64,000 nucleotides of DNA from Byssochlamys sp. IMV 00236 (lineage: Eukaryota; Ascomycota; Eurotiomycetes; Eurotiales; Thermoascaceae): the NCBI GenBank assembly GCA_001931875.2, contig MSJH02000482.1:62001-126000 (forward strand). The letters run 5' to 3'. This document shows, piece after piece, positions 22,280-34,925 of the stretch (positions are counted from its first letter, which is position 1; every line of letters begins with the position of its first letter). The notes under the pieces are model-generated. The model was given only the letters and a program-made list of their open reading frames with translations, had not been told where the DNA came from and searched no databases. The position numbers and the translations under genes are program-made.

Positions 22280-23393
22280 CTAATAAACACGATTCCGTCT
22301 CCAGCTTCTATTGGGCCATTTATCATCCCCTAAATCTCTAGTCATAGATAACTCGAAGGAGCTAGGCCCTGCCCCAGTGGTCCATGTTCTCCAGCTACCC
22401 CAGAAGCCAGACCGATGGCAAGATTCGAACCCTTTAGCTCTACTAGAGAAGCTTGAGCCAGCTTCAAAAAAGAATCTTTGGAGCCAATCTCCGGGGTTTA
22501 TACGTGGACAGAACAACGGGGCCTTATTCCTCAAAGGTAATTCCTCGGAGTTGGTTGGCTGTATTATTTCAAATTGATATCGATTTTTGACCTATGCGGT
22601 AGAAGTTATTTCACTGGTACCTTAAGGACCTATACTTATTACTTACCTGGAGACTATTTGCTTTATTCATCCAGAATAACGTTTCGATCTGAACCCTAAC
22701 GGAAGGATGATCTGCAAACGTACATTGATGTGAAAGGACAGGGTATGGGGTCTTATTGGTCGGAGGGTGTAAACAAAAACCACTGAAATATGGACCTCTC
22801 ACGTAAAGGTTTGTGCTGAAATCAGTTCGGTCCAGTTCTTCGATCAGGTATAGTTTGTCGTAGAATGTAATACTTATACATGGACAAATATCCACGTTTC
22901 CAATATATGGTAAACCGCAAGCTTTTCCACACAGCTTCCAGTAATGTCGAATTGGAGGTAGTCTCCAAAGGGACCGGATAGCCCCCAACATGGAATATGG
23001 ATGTAGGATCGAACAGTAACTGCAATATATCCATCGATCATTTTGAAGCCGGCGAAGTAACTGTACCCTTGGCGAGAGTGGAGTGTCGGGAAAGAAACTC
23101 GAGCGTCGTAGCGTGGGTACGAGCCTGGTAGTTTTCATTTGGTCGCGCTTAAGAAACGAGCGAAAACATGCGAGAACGAATTTACAGCTCATTGAAAAGC
23201 ACACTTGATCTGGAATTGAGAGGAAGCTGAGAATTATTTGAATCACTTCTGAAGAGATCGTCTCGAAGGCATTAGCTACTGGATATTTCCGAGGAAAGAT
23301 CATTTGCCTAATCCCACGGAGTCGAAACATAGTGTCGTGAACCATATTGCATATATTGAAAAGCGTAGACAGGAAGATGGTCAATGAGGTCAA
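22280..23393 (-). CDS. F-box domain protein, two exons
   Basis: The CDS is complement(22280..22591, 22647..23393), 352 residues. The 55-nt intron has a GTAAGT donor and a CATAG acceptor and joins the exons in phase 0, replacing a short read-through end. Residues about 43-75 look like an F-box (LSFLSIPDQVCFSMSCKFV after an ETISSEVIQII helix). This suggests a substrate adaptor for an SCF ubiquitin ligase. A Cys/Trp-rich middle follows (RWIYCSYCSILHPYSML). The second exon adds the end typical of this large Eurotiales family (FWGSWRTWTTGAG ... DLGDDKWPNRSWRRN). The target is unknown. The family is often species-specific and may evolve fast. Confidence 0.75.
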
Positions 23394-25425
23394 AGACTTG
23401 AATTTCTAGAAGAAAAGAGATTTCTCCCATTAGGAAACACCATGAGGTTTGTTCGCGTCATTGATGGAACAAAGCTAAACCGATGCTCATCGGGGTCCTA
23501 AAAAATCAAAATTCGGAACATAACAGACGACGTTCAAACCAACTGGATCAGTGGTACAAATTAGCAGCGTAGTATCTTGTCCACAAAGCATTTAGAAGGA
23601 ATTTCATTTGGAAAATATAAAATGTATACCCTATGAAGTATATATATATCTTCATTCTTAGAGATATTACTTCGAATTTTCGTTTTAAGATAGCAAATAA
23701 AAATTTATAAAAATTGCAATCGTATTTTATACTATCTAGGAAATCATAGTCTTTTAGAGAAAATGCCATCGAATAAACATAAACAGTATATCAGTATCTT
23801 ATAGATACTGAAGATTAGTCCTTCTAAACGCTTTGCGGTGGAGATTTTATGTTGCTATTCTGTACGCAATACTGCACTGATCCAGTAGTTGGGGGTCTGG
23901 TCCACTGGGTGAATCACGTTAAATCATCACTTAAGGACACGAAGTCTTTCATTACCCAATTTCCAGCAGTTACCATGTAGCCAAGTGATAGCAAATATTT
24001 ATACACAGGCTCCCAACTCGTCTCGATAAAAATACTATCAGATAGAGTAGTACATACTCCTCGCCATAACTACTAGCCCCCCCTCGCCTGAGCCTGTCTT
24101 GAAATCTCAACCACAATAGGCCACCTGATCCAGAATACAGACTACAGAGCCGCGAAATGGAACTATCCCCTCCCAAAGCTCACGCTAGATGAGTTGTCAA
24201 AGACCCCAAGACCCCACTAAGTGGACCCCCGTGGTGGCGTGTTTTCCTTCTGACGAGGGATGAATAATGTGATGCCGTACCGCCAACGCCTTTTCGAGGG
24301 GTCTGTTGCCTGGGGCATTGGATCCAGGGGCGGACGGCTGACGGTGGCGGTATGGCACGAGATAGATAGTTCATCTGTCTAAGACTCTAACTGAAGAGAA
24401 AGAAACCAGTGGCGCAGTAGGGGGTTGATTATTGGAATTCTGGTGGGTTTTGCGGCACGGTTCCCACCACTCAGATAGTATTGATTTACAGAGCGTTAGC
24501 TTGAACTTTGGAGTAGATCGTAACCAGATCGTCTCGTACAGTCGACTCCAATCGATGCTGGATGGAGACGTTCGTGGCGAGGCCACAACTCGATTACCTG
24601 AAATGTCTACCTAGCGCCATAATTCTATCATTCATTGTCTTGATCAATACATAAGCTGCAGCTAAGTAGGGAACAACTAAAGATTAGAGGGTAAAAAGAA
24701 ATAATGTGCTGGCTATTGCCCGACGTAAAGAGGAACAGGATGTCTAAATGACTATCCGATGTCGATAAGATATGCAGGATTGGGGAAACGCAAGAGGACG
24801 AGAAAGGGGAATGAAAAACAAGGAAAGCTCATGATAAAAAAAAAAGACCGTTGGCCCATTAACTCCTCCCAGCCATCATGATTCCATCATTCCCATCCCA
24901 CTAGCCTTAGGACGTGACAAAAACAATCGAACTCCACCCATTTTAAACCCGAAGTGCCATTTCCACCGAAGCCATCCGCGATCCTTCCGAGTACTTAGAT
25001 CCCACCGGAGTTCATCGAGGGCATTATAAGTAAATACCCGCTGGAATGACATGTTGAAAGAAAAAAGAGACGAAGATCGACAAGCCGACAAAAACCAAGA
25101 AAGCCTCCGGGGACGTGCGTAGGTAGTACTAGTCGCCAGTTGAGGTGCGAATCGAGCAACCGCAACTTTGCCCACATGCCTTATCCCTATTCACGAAAGG
25201 GTCTCAACCAAGAAACTGGCAAAAAGAGGAACCAAGTCTCTTGATGTTGATATGGAAAAAAGAAAAAGATATGCTGAACGGTGCTGCAAAGGGACATAGT
25301 GAAGTTTGGGGATAGATAAGACCCAGAGACCGTGTCCGGAAGTGATATCACATGTCAGTGTCATGTAATCGTACGCGTCGTGACCTTCCGTAGTAAAAAT
25401 GTAAGCATGAGGACTTCTGCTCCGT
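23394..25425. other. Intergenic region, no convincing gene
   Basis: About 2 kb lie between the F-box gene start and the nimE stop codon. The part near 23550-23770 is very AT-rich. The longest frames (for example 24876-25175 on the minus strand) show no family resemblance. The right end should hold the nimE 3' UTR. Confidence 0.5.
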
Positions 25426-27644
25426 CTACCTGCGCTTCCAGGAGTAACCATAGTCCGCGGTCGCGGCAGAACTGACAGCTGAGCTATCCTTGGGCGTTTC
25501 AGGAAGGCGAAAACCTTTCTTCATCTCAGCTTCGACGAAGAGAGAGGCGCGCTTGAAGCGCTTGTCCGTGTACTTCTCGAAGACGGCGGAATGATGCTTT
25601 TGAGGGTTCTCGCAGCACTCAAGAATAAGAGACACAAGCGGGTACAGCTGAGAGTACGTGTAGTTGGAGTAGTAGACGTGAGCAGGAGTCTAGAGTGAAT
25701 AATGTTAGTTGAGAGCATAATAATGGTAATAGGAGAGAAACCTACCCAGGTTCCCTTCTGGAGCATCATTCTCGCAAGGCAATGGGCGCCAGCAGCAGCA
25801 AAGCTTGGCGGGCTACCGACGAAACGCTCATCCATGATAGTGATCTCCAAGAAGTACTTGGCTAGGGTTCTCGTTTCGAGGTCGTAGTCGTCAGCCTTGC
25901 TGATTCTCCGAAGGAAGCTCATTGGGCCGGGCCAGCCAAGCTCAAACTGGAGCATGCTGAGCATGAAGCGTTCGGCCTTGAGGATCTCATCGATAGTATA
26001 GCCGCCGTCCACCATGTAGACGATCTCCTGCACAGATGGGCAGTTGATTTCCTCATACTTGGCAGCAATGAATATCGCTGTCGCACCCACAAGCTGCAAC
26101 TTTCCAAGCGAGACGATCTTGCAGGAAAGGAAACGGTCTATGTAGTTGACACAAAGGAAAAGGGTTTCTGGAAGCAGTGAGAAGCGGTGGTGAACCTGCA
26201 CCAGCCAGTCCATGAGTACGGAGCGCATTGACCACTGGATCTCCGCCTGGTTGTCCATGTAGTATGCGTTCGGCAGCATCTTGATCTGTCACTGCTGTTA
26301 GTGTAAGATAGAAAGGAAAGCGCAGCAACGACCTACCTCCATCTCCCTCATGTACTCAAAGATCTCATCGCCATATTCTGCAACCATGCTGGTGTCCCAG
26401 TCTTCGTCGTCGATGTCCTCCTGGGTTCGAGTAGCTTCGACAATTTGTTTCGCCATGGCTATTTCACGCTTGACCTTCTGGTTGTACTTGGGGAACAAGA
26501 CAGTGGTTGCACCTCCAGTTGTATTGTCCCCACGTGAGCGGTAGGAGCGTGCTGTAACATAGCCATCGTCCTCCTCGTTCTCGTCGTCTTCGTCGTCCCA
26601 GTATTCTTCCGGTTCTGAGTTGGCGGGTCCGTGTTCATATCGCGCATGTGCTAGATTGATCGAGTCGTTTGGTATCTTGCTGACAGGGATAGCAATGTCT
26701 TGATCGCCCACATCGACGCTGGCCGTGCGAGCCGCGTCGTTTTTGGTTCCCTTCGATTCCTGCACGCCGCAGGCATCGCCATAGATCTTGACTTCAGCCT
26801 CCTCATCGATGATGAGTCCATCAGATCGGACAGCTGAATATTTCTCTGGGGCTTCAACGTCGCTAGAGAGTTCGACATGAGTCTCTGATGTCTCGCTATC
26901 CTTTGTGTCTTCCTTCTGACTCGGAGCGATATTCTGTGATGGGTTGTCCTCTTTGACCTCCTCCGTAGACACCTCAACAGTCTCTTTGGTGGCGGGCAAG
27001 CTAGGGACAGGATCCTTGAAGACAGCGTTGCTTCGCTTGGTGAGGAGCTTCCGGGCATTCGCAGTAGGCTGGGAGCTTTGTCTTCCGGAAATGTCAGACG
27101 ACCTAGAGTGGCCCACGTTGTTCAAGATTCCCTTGATGCCTGCAACCGACAAGGGACGATGAGCTGGCTGCGACAGGACAGTGGGCTTCTTTTCCTGGAT
27201 AACCACGCCACCCTTCTCTGGGACGACTGGGAGGTTCTTGCCGGCTAAGGCAGAATCGTCCCTAGCAGAACGCACTGGATTGGTGGTGTTGCTCACATCA
27301 CCGAATGCAGCGCGCCTCATACCAGTCTTGAGGCCAGCAGTCTGGGCCAATGCAGACAACGCAGGGGTGGACTTGTTGCGCTGATGGATGGTCTTTCCGG
27401 GCAGAGCAAGAGGTGCGTTTTCATCCGTACGGACGCGGATCCGCTGCGGCTATATGCACACATGCTATTAGCATCGTAGGAAAAAGATTATGTTCTGGCA
27501 TCCCCAAGTGTAGGCCAGTGATTGTCTATGGACGCGCCGATGCTCCTTCTGGTATGCTTGATATCGGAAGGACGAGACAACGAGACAACGTCGATTGAAA
27601 CGGAGGAGGATGAAAATAAACGCGTAACTCACCTTTGCATCCAT
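25426..27644 (-). CDS. nimE: G2/mitotic-specific cyclin B (NimE)
   Basis: The CDS is complement(25426..25689, 25746..26285, 26337..27449, 27633..27644), 642 residues. The first exon is only 12 nt (MDAK), followed by a 183-nt intron; all junctions are phase 0 with GT-AG ends. Cyclin B activates Cdk1 (NimX) for entry into mitosis and is destroyed by the APC/C. A destruction-box-like motif RAAFGDVSN lies near residue 48, with Phe in place of the usual Leu. A long acidic, disordered stretch follows. The cyclin box begins near 370, with MRSVLMDWLVQVHHRF as the MRAIL-type Cdk-binding patch. The C-terminal cyclin fold (YSQLYPLVSLILECC) and tail end at WKRR. There are no close neighbours on either side. 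Confidence 0.96.
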
Positions 27645-30600
27645 TTTGATTGATGATCCAGACGTCACAAACTGCGTGTACGAGTTTGTAATTGGATTGT
27701 GCGGTGTGGGTTGCAGTAGAAGCTAAGATGTTTACTGCTGGTTGTAGGCGCCCAAACAAAACAACCACGCGCAGATGCCTTGCGAGCGAGGTCGTTGCAA
27801 GTGCAATTGCGTCCCACCAGGATCGCTGAGCCTTCGAGCGACGGACTCAGAGATGCTGTCTCTCTCTCACGAAGATGTCGAGAGAGGCTGGGGAGCAGAG
27901 GAACGAAGGAGGGGGATGTTTGTTATGTTGATACCTGAGCACCTTTTCTCCCGGACAGCAACCAAGGGAGAGCTCCACGGCCCGTTCGGGCTTAGCGCCC
28001 AGCTGGATGGCCAGCCCTGCGTGCTTCCTGCCTGTCGAGACTCGAGAGCGCCTGCCACCGTCGAGCGTTCCATGGTTGTTGACATAAACAAAGCTAGTCT
28101 GCGTTGGGCCTAGCGGCACATGACACAACGGGGATAGTGCCCCGTGCGTTTGCATGGTTGCGCTGCTGCTTATCTAATCTCGCCGTGCTCCCATTTGCAT
28201 TGTTTGTTTCTTTCTCGGGAGCCGAGGGACATGACATCATGCGTCGCGTCTCACCACCGCACCATAAATTGATGTTATTCCTACTCCCAGCCACATCACC
28301 ATATTAAATCTGAAATAAAACATGTCGCAAGTGCCTTTCACCCTATGCGATTATAAGCCGAGCCTCTCTTTTCATGCGCGACATGTTCTGCGTGGGAGAA
28401 ACCCACTGCAAGCGTCGACCTAATTAGACGCGCCCGGAGACGCGGGATTGACCGCTAGAAACACGAGTCCACGTGACCACTTCCACAGCACCCAGCGCCT
28501 GTTCATGGCAGTTGTCCGGGGGAGCATCGATAGGCAATAATGGTCCCTACTCGCCCGTCCAGAGCTCTTTCGCGAGACGCTCATGCCTTTACGATGACTG
28601 GAAGGATCCGGAAGAAAGTCGCACAGGAGTTCTGCGCCCGAACCCCTCTTAAGCTAGCCGTCTGTCGCCGATCCTCGACGACTTCCGGTGTCGCAAAGCC
28701 ACAGTGATTCGATTGCGGGCCGCCGGATCCAGCGGTCCCTATCAAAGAGAGGCGGCCATTGAAGCTCGTCCACTTCGTCTTTTCTAGACTGTCCCAAAAG
28801 CTCCAGTGTTGGCGCCTCGCACCACCAGGATGGCGCGGGGGGTCACAGGAGCGCACAATAAGGTCTGGCGCTCTCTGCGGGTCAATCGTTCCATACGCTG
28901 TTTTCGAGAGACGATTCCCATGGACAAATAGAATAGCCGCCGAGAGGAGCTGCCATCGGGATATGCGCAAACCTTCGGTGTGTCCAGTCAGGTTACTCGT
29001 TCGCAACCTGTTCGCTGTCTTGTTCCCGCCTTTTCGTCTCCAATTTGATGGCTCGATATGAAGGGACAAATCCTCCGCGACCGCTTGGAGCGGAATAACG
29101 AGCTCGCGCGACAAATGCGATTAGCTTTGCTGGAGCACTGAGCCGAAATGATCTGGCGGTTCGACGTCGTCGCATAAACCACTCCCACGTAACGACATCA
29201 CTTGCGCCGGGTTTTCAATCTGTTATAATATTGTATCATGGCCAGATCAACCCTTCGCAGCTTCTACTACTTCGTCAAGACTATCATCTGCGCCACAGTT
29301 AACATGAACGCAGCGCTATCTACAACCATAAATACCCTCGTAGACTTCCTCCCGACGGGACAGTTCAGGGACCTTGCGAGATGATACTCGCTCATCCATG
29401 GCAGAGCGCAAGTGTCCTTGATCTTGCATGACATTTTACAGTGTCCAGAAAATAGGAGGAATGTGAGAATCCCGATCACGGCTACGTGGTTGGAGTACTT
29501 TGGGATGCAACGATTTGCCCACGTTCTCAAGCCAGGATTGATACGGTGTCCGCCAACCAGGAGGGGTTGAATCCGGCTGGCGCAGATTGTGAAACGAGAA
29601 CGTCCCGACCACGGCAGGGAATAGATGAATATCGGGTAAGGAACAGAGTCGCACCAAGAAACTAGATGACTTGCTGCGATATCTGGATAAAAGATCACAG
29701 TTGTCAAGGTATCCGCCAGCTCGTGGAGGCTTCCTGGGGGAGGGAGGATCCCGGCTGCCAAAGCGCCTAATGCTTAACCTAAGCTCGGCCCGTGATGGAC
29801 TTAGTTATGTCCTGCTGGGATATCTGACCACAGGCGAAAAAGTAGTCTCTGAATTGGGAGGAAGGGTGGCACCTTATGGCACACATGTGGCCATAGATTG
29901 GCTCGACAAGCTCCTGAACAGAAAGCTGCTGTTCTTCATGTGCCTGACCGCGCATCGCTGCCAAACTGCTAGCCAGGCAGCGTTCTGGGGCCGTTCTTAG
30001 GTTTATGGAGACGGACTTGGTCTACCCAAGCAGTTGGCCATGGCGAGACAAGGCGTCTCTTCGACGTGGCCAAGCTGAGAAGACTAAAGCAACAGCGGCC
30101 ACTCATGATGCTGTTCCCCCATTGCTGACCGGATCGGAACAGCCATAGTCCTGTGCGCCAGAGGCAAGTAGGCTTGCGAGAGTCAAGCGATCATCAAGCG
30201 ATTTACAACGCTTCTTATCCAACACTGCGTGTCCCTTGCCTGGAAATGATTGATCAACGATCGCCTGGGACCGTAATTGTAGAACAGATGATGGAGGGGC
30301 TTCTGACCATCGGGTTCTGAGTCGGTCCTCGTGGTGTTGAGCGCATGCGCATACCTACCGCTGGATGCGATTCAGGATGCCGGCCAGATAAGAGTAATGC
30401 GCCGTCCCACGCTCGCGCAACTTGACGAAGAGAAAATTGTAGAAAGATAGATAGACGTTAATTAATGCCAGAACATGTAGAAAATCGTGTGAATAATGAT
30501 GTCGGGGACCTGTCGAGCCGGCCGTTCTGCTCGATGTCGCCGGACTCCCATGTCACCGGCCCCAGGCCATTTTTCGCTTCAGGTGAAACCTCGTAGGCTC

Positions 30601-30942
30601 GCACCCACCTGTGTCTCCTCACCTCCCAACGCTCGCCTCCCAGAACCAACATTCTCCTTCCAGAGACCTTCATGAAGTTGCTCCTATCCAGGATCTGGTA
30701 AGTATTCATCCCCATAATCTCTGCACCATCGTCAGAAACTCGATCCATCTTCTTCCTTTCCCGCTGGGCCTGCTGCTCTCTCGCTCTGATGCCATCGCTG
30801 ACATGGACATGGACCGAAGACAACTTCGTAGACGAGCTCCCCACCCATTCCATCCCACCACACACTTGGTTTTGAATGAGTCGCTTTGATCGGGTTTATT
30901 GTACGAGTGCGATATAAGTCGAATATCCTCTATCGACGCCTG
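27645..30942. other. Long intergenic region upstream of nimE and the zinc-cluster gene
   Basis: About 3.3 kb separate two divergent genes and must hold both promoters and leaders. Several frames of 100-180 codons exist (28581-29114 and 29267-29761, both minus) but they begin with TTG, lack family resemblance and show no intron-exon logic, so I do not call them genes. The right-hand end is pyrimidine-rich and probably part of the transcribed leader of the zinc-cluster gene. Confidence 0.5.
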
Positions 30943-31123
30943 GTAAGTCTGCGATGCTATCCATCCTCATCCGCCGGCTATTCCACCGAAAGCCCACAGT
31001 CATAGCCATCTCCCCAGCAGCCAGCAATCCTTCATCGCCCCATCGCATTGACATATCGAGGCAATCGAATCAATAGATCTATTCAATCACTGTATATACT
31101 GACGATGTCACTTTCCCATGCAG
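30943..31123 (+). other. Probable 5' UTR intron of the zinc-cluster gene
   Basis: A strong donor (GTAAGT at 30943), a branch-point consensus (TACTGAC at about 31097-31103) and a pyrimidine run ending in CAG at 31123 lie upstream of the ATG at 31280. They define a 181-nt candidate intron in the leader. It is inferred from signals only. Confidence 0.45.
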
Positions 31124-31279
31124 ACAATTTCTCCTTTTCCTCCTGAGCCGCTTTCGGCTCTTGCGACTCGGGTTCCTGACACATCCATCGCAACGTCAGT
31201 CCCCATCGCTCACCCCATCGAATAATCGCAGATACCTCCTTCATCGATCAGATCCGATCTGAGAGTTGTGGCGGGTTAG

Positions 31280-33534
31280 ATGGAACTTGCCCAACTGCTT
31301 TCAGGCCAATTGTCGGATCGCCGTCTCCCACATTTGAGCACAGAAGCCCTACAATCATTTCCCCAGTCACAATCCCCAAATAAAATAAAAGACCAGAATA
31401 TGCAAGGTGTGCGGCATCAACAGGCCTCGGTGGCTGTCGAGAATTACTCGGCTTCTACCGATGGGCAGTCTGGCGCCCAGCACCAGTCCCCTAATTGGCC
31501 TGTCCCCAAGAACGTCGCATTTGAACTTCTTCTCGATGAGAACTCAAAAGTTCGAGCTCGGATACCCATGCGCGTTCAGATATTTCCTCATGATACCACT
31601 GATTCCATCGTGACAACCGTCAAGAATTTCTATGGTATCTATGAGGGCGCTGCGAGCGGTGTCAGCTTCGAGGACGAGCATGGCACCACTCTCATTGCGA
31701 GGTATGAGAATTTGAGAAACAATATGACTGTGTATGTTCGAGTGATCCCGGTCCATGCTTATCCTGAAGCCTATGGAGAGCATCACTATGGTTCTGCTCA
31801 ATTGGACGGTCGCAAGCGTCCCAGTCTGGGCGAGCCATTCCAGATGGCGCCACAGCCAGCTCACGTTCTAGAGTATGGTCAGCCGCCTTCTCGACCGACA
31901 TCTAGAGTCGCCAGAAAGCGCAGCACATCTCCATCAGGGCGAAGTCGTCGCAGCGCCTCTCAGCATAAAACATCCAGGCTGGGAAATAAAAGCCGTGGCT
32001 CTAGCACACATGGCAGCTTCCAGGACGATGGAATGGGCGGATACAGTGACAGCGATGGCGGTCACGGGTCTATCACTGGTTCGAAGAAGGCCAGGAGTGA
32101 ACAATTCGCTAGTTCTGATATCAGCATGGAGAATATTCTCCACGACGGCCGCAGAAAGCGCCCGAAGTTTGACAGCTCGGTTAGTTGCTGCTTCATGAAG
32201 CTTGATGCCTCTTCTCTCGCATCAGATAACTAACTCCATTCCCTGAACAGGAATTGCCTCTCTTTGTTCCACCTCAAGTCCCCCTCACCACGTCTACTTC
32301 ATCTATATCCCCTCAGCGCCGATCTACTGGCCAAGAAGGAGCCATTTCCCCTTTCGCTCGTCCCGCGCAGCCCGCCTACAATTACCAACAGCCCCTACCA
32401 TCCCCACAGAGCTACGGGTATAACGAGCAGGCTTATGGAAATGGTTCGGCACGGCATTCTATGTATGCTACGCCTATCGTCCCAGAGCATGGCCATCGTT
32501 TGCGCGAGCGCGCAGGAACTCAATCGTCGGGTACTTATGCATATGGGAGCCGTCCAAGCGGACCCGGCGTCTTACCGACGCCAGACCCTACAATTGCAAG
32601 CTGTATCTCTGACGAGGATGTCGCTATGCAGCTGATCCGACTCGGAGATGCCTCTAACTTCTCCCACGGTCGCACCTCTGCGTCTACGTTGGATGATGGA
32701 TTCAGCGGAGCTGCTGACGCATCGTCCACCGGTGCGACCAGCGATGGTGGTGAAAGCGACATTGATGACGCTGAGCTTCCGCCACACTCGAAGCATAAAC
32801 TCGAGTCAAGCCCAATGCTTCCTCCTGGCGCAATTAGACGGACTCACAAGCAATTGGATGACATCCTACCCAGTTTTGACAGCACTGATGTTAGCGGAGA
32901 CGAGGGTGATGAAGACTACCGGCAAGAGGACGGGCACGAAGGTCTTGTTAAGAGCGAGCCGGATGACGACGCTCTGTACACCGAATCGGGCCCGAAGGCT
33001 AAGAAGACCAAGACCAGGGCTTCCAGCAGCGTCACCAACAAATCCGCAGGCTCTAAGGCCATCACAGGCAAGGCGATCAAGAGTAACAAGAGTCGCCCTG
33101 CGGTTGTTTCCCGTAAGCCCAAGGCCGTGCCCGCGGTCAGCACACAAAAGATGGCACCTCCCCAGATGGTTAGCCCCATCCCTTCCCACAGATCCCCTGA
33201 ATCAGAGGTTAACTTTCAGGCTCAGCTCGCTGCGGATGAAGAAGATCTGTCGACGAAGCCGCGCTGCCAACGTTGCCGTAAGAGCAAGAAAGGTTGCGAT
33301 CGCCAGCGTCCTTGCCAGCGTTGCAAGGATGCCGGCATTGGCATCGAAGGATGCATCAGTGAAGACGAAGGCAATGGTCGCAAAGGCCGCTATGGACGTC
33401 ACATGGGTGTTCCAGTGAAGAAAGCGATGGAGGCCACTGAATCCAACCACGACATGCCGCCAATTGGATCTGCTATTGTCGCTGCGCCTCCTCTGGCAGC
33501 GGCTTCAGACAAGAACAAGAAGCGAAAGCGCTAG
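31280..33534 (+). CDS. Zn2Cys6 transcription factor with C-terminal zinc cluster
   Basis: The CDS is join(31280..32179, 32251..33534), 727 residues, with a 71-nt GT-AG intron. An in-frame TAG directly precedes the ATG. Residues about 75-160 look like a PB1/ubiquitin-like fold (AFELLLDENSKVRARIPMRV, IVTTVKNFYGI, LRNNMTVYVRVIPV). A Ser/Arg-rich segment and a long Pro/Ser/Asp-rich disordered region follow. The binuclear cluster sits near the C terminus (about 660-690: CQRCRKSKKGC, CQRCKDAG, last Cys at GC), spaced C-x2-C-x6-C-x5-C-x2-C-x9-C. Two Lys/Arg-rich patches flank it and could act as nuclear signals. Most zinc-cluster regulators have the domain at the N terminus with a Fungal_trans domain, which is absent here. 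The targets are unknown. Confidence 0.88.
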
Positions 33535-34925
33535 ACTGCAGTTTACTATATCCTTCTTGGGAAGTAACATTCTGCACACGAAGTTCCTTCTACTATCCCG
33601 TGGCTTTGTCCCGCCGCCTTAACACCGAAACCTATAGAGAGCCTGGATTACATCAAATGCAAATCCTCTTCCACAATAGATCATTGCCTTCTACCACCTT
33701 GCCATATTCCATTTCAACCACCATCATCCGATCTATACTCCTCTAGCGATTCCTCGTACTAACCCATTCTTGAGTTTTATCAATCACTTCATGCTGTTGT
33801 CCTCCGATCTCAGGTCATCCCGCTTCCCGCCATAGCGGGTATAGCCATACAGGTTGGCCTTTTGATCCTTCCCACAGGTTTCTTCTTCAGCCTCTGGGCA
33901 GACGCTCCTTTACGAATGCCACTCCTTGCACCTGTGCTGTCTGATATTGTCTTTTCTCCGGCTTGTTATGAACATTTTAGCGAAGTCAAGGGGCTGTTTT
34001 CTTGTCATATCCGCTTGGCGTTTTAATTGCAGTTTCGCATCATTCTCGTATTAAAATTTTCCATCTGTCCCGGGCACTGTCAATGGTCTCCTATTCGAAG
34101 TTATTCCCAGTCAGTAAAACGGCCCTGTATCTCATTCTTTGGCCGAGGTTGTGGCATGCCATCGATGTACCGTACGAGAAGGCAAGCAACTCCGGTCGAA
34201 GAAAGAAAAGATATGAAAAAAGATATGGTAAACTGGTGACTTGTGGGAGTTGTATCTGTGCGGCTCTTTGTTCTATAGGGATATTTGAATCTAGTTGTCT
34301 TTTTGATTGAGGGATCACTACCAATCTTAGACCGTGGACGTAAATTGTAAGTCATGTAACTAACCAACTGATATATTTTATTTATATGGAGTTGCAACAG
34401 CACCTCAAGCAGCATAGTTTCCTCACACACCACCACCACACTCCTTTTGCACTATCACCAAGATGATAATTATCCCATTCACATAGCCTGCATTTCCTTT
34501 ATCATAGTCCAGTTTCTAGTCTCATGCCAACCAAAAATAACATAGCAGGCAAGGTGGGATGTTCTTCGCCCAGCATAGTCACGTGACATAGATGGTCAGG
34601 TAATTAACTGACCGATAAGGGACTAGCGCATCGCTCTCCGCCTCCGCGATTATCAAGCGCGCGCCTCTTTTTTTTGCCTGTTCAAAGACAGTCACCCCTC
34701 CCCCTCCTTCGCGCCTTCGTTATTATTCGTTTCTGAGTTGATCAATTCCGGTCATTACCAGGGCATTTGAACTACTGGTTATAAGCTTGGATTTGAGATC
34801 CTTTTTAAAGGAGGGATATTGTCGTTGGATACTGTTTGATCGGTCTGAAATTGTTCATGGCCTAGCTTTTTACGACTCGCTACGTTCCTCGTCCCTCTCT
34901 TTCTTAAGAAGCGTCAACCACCACC
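33535..34925. other. Intergenic region between zinc-cluster gene and rpc53
   Basis: About 1.4 kb with no convincing frame. It contains the 3' UTR of the upstream gene and the promoter of rpc53; the last 300 bp are pyrimidine-rich, as expected near a fungal transcription start. Confidence 0.5.

Noticed and set aside
22381..22440. AGATTCGAACCC, which resembles a tRNA T-loop on the minus strand
   Set aside because: The segment lies inside the second exon of the F-box gene and no cloverleaf can be drawn around it.
28581..29761. Two minus-strand frames of 177 and 164 codons upstream of the zinc-cluster gene
   Set aside because: Both begin with TTG, the second has an upstream stop and no early ATG, and neither resembles a known protein.
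32648..33418. Alternative plus-strand frame of 256 codons inside the zinc-cluster gene
   Set aside because: It overlaps the real exon in another frame, and only the chosen frame contains the zinc cluster and joins to the first exon.
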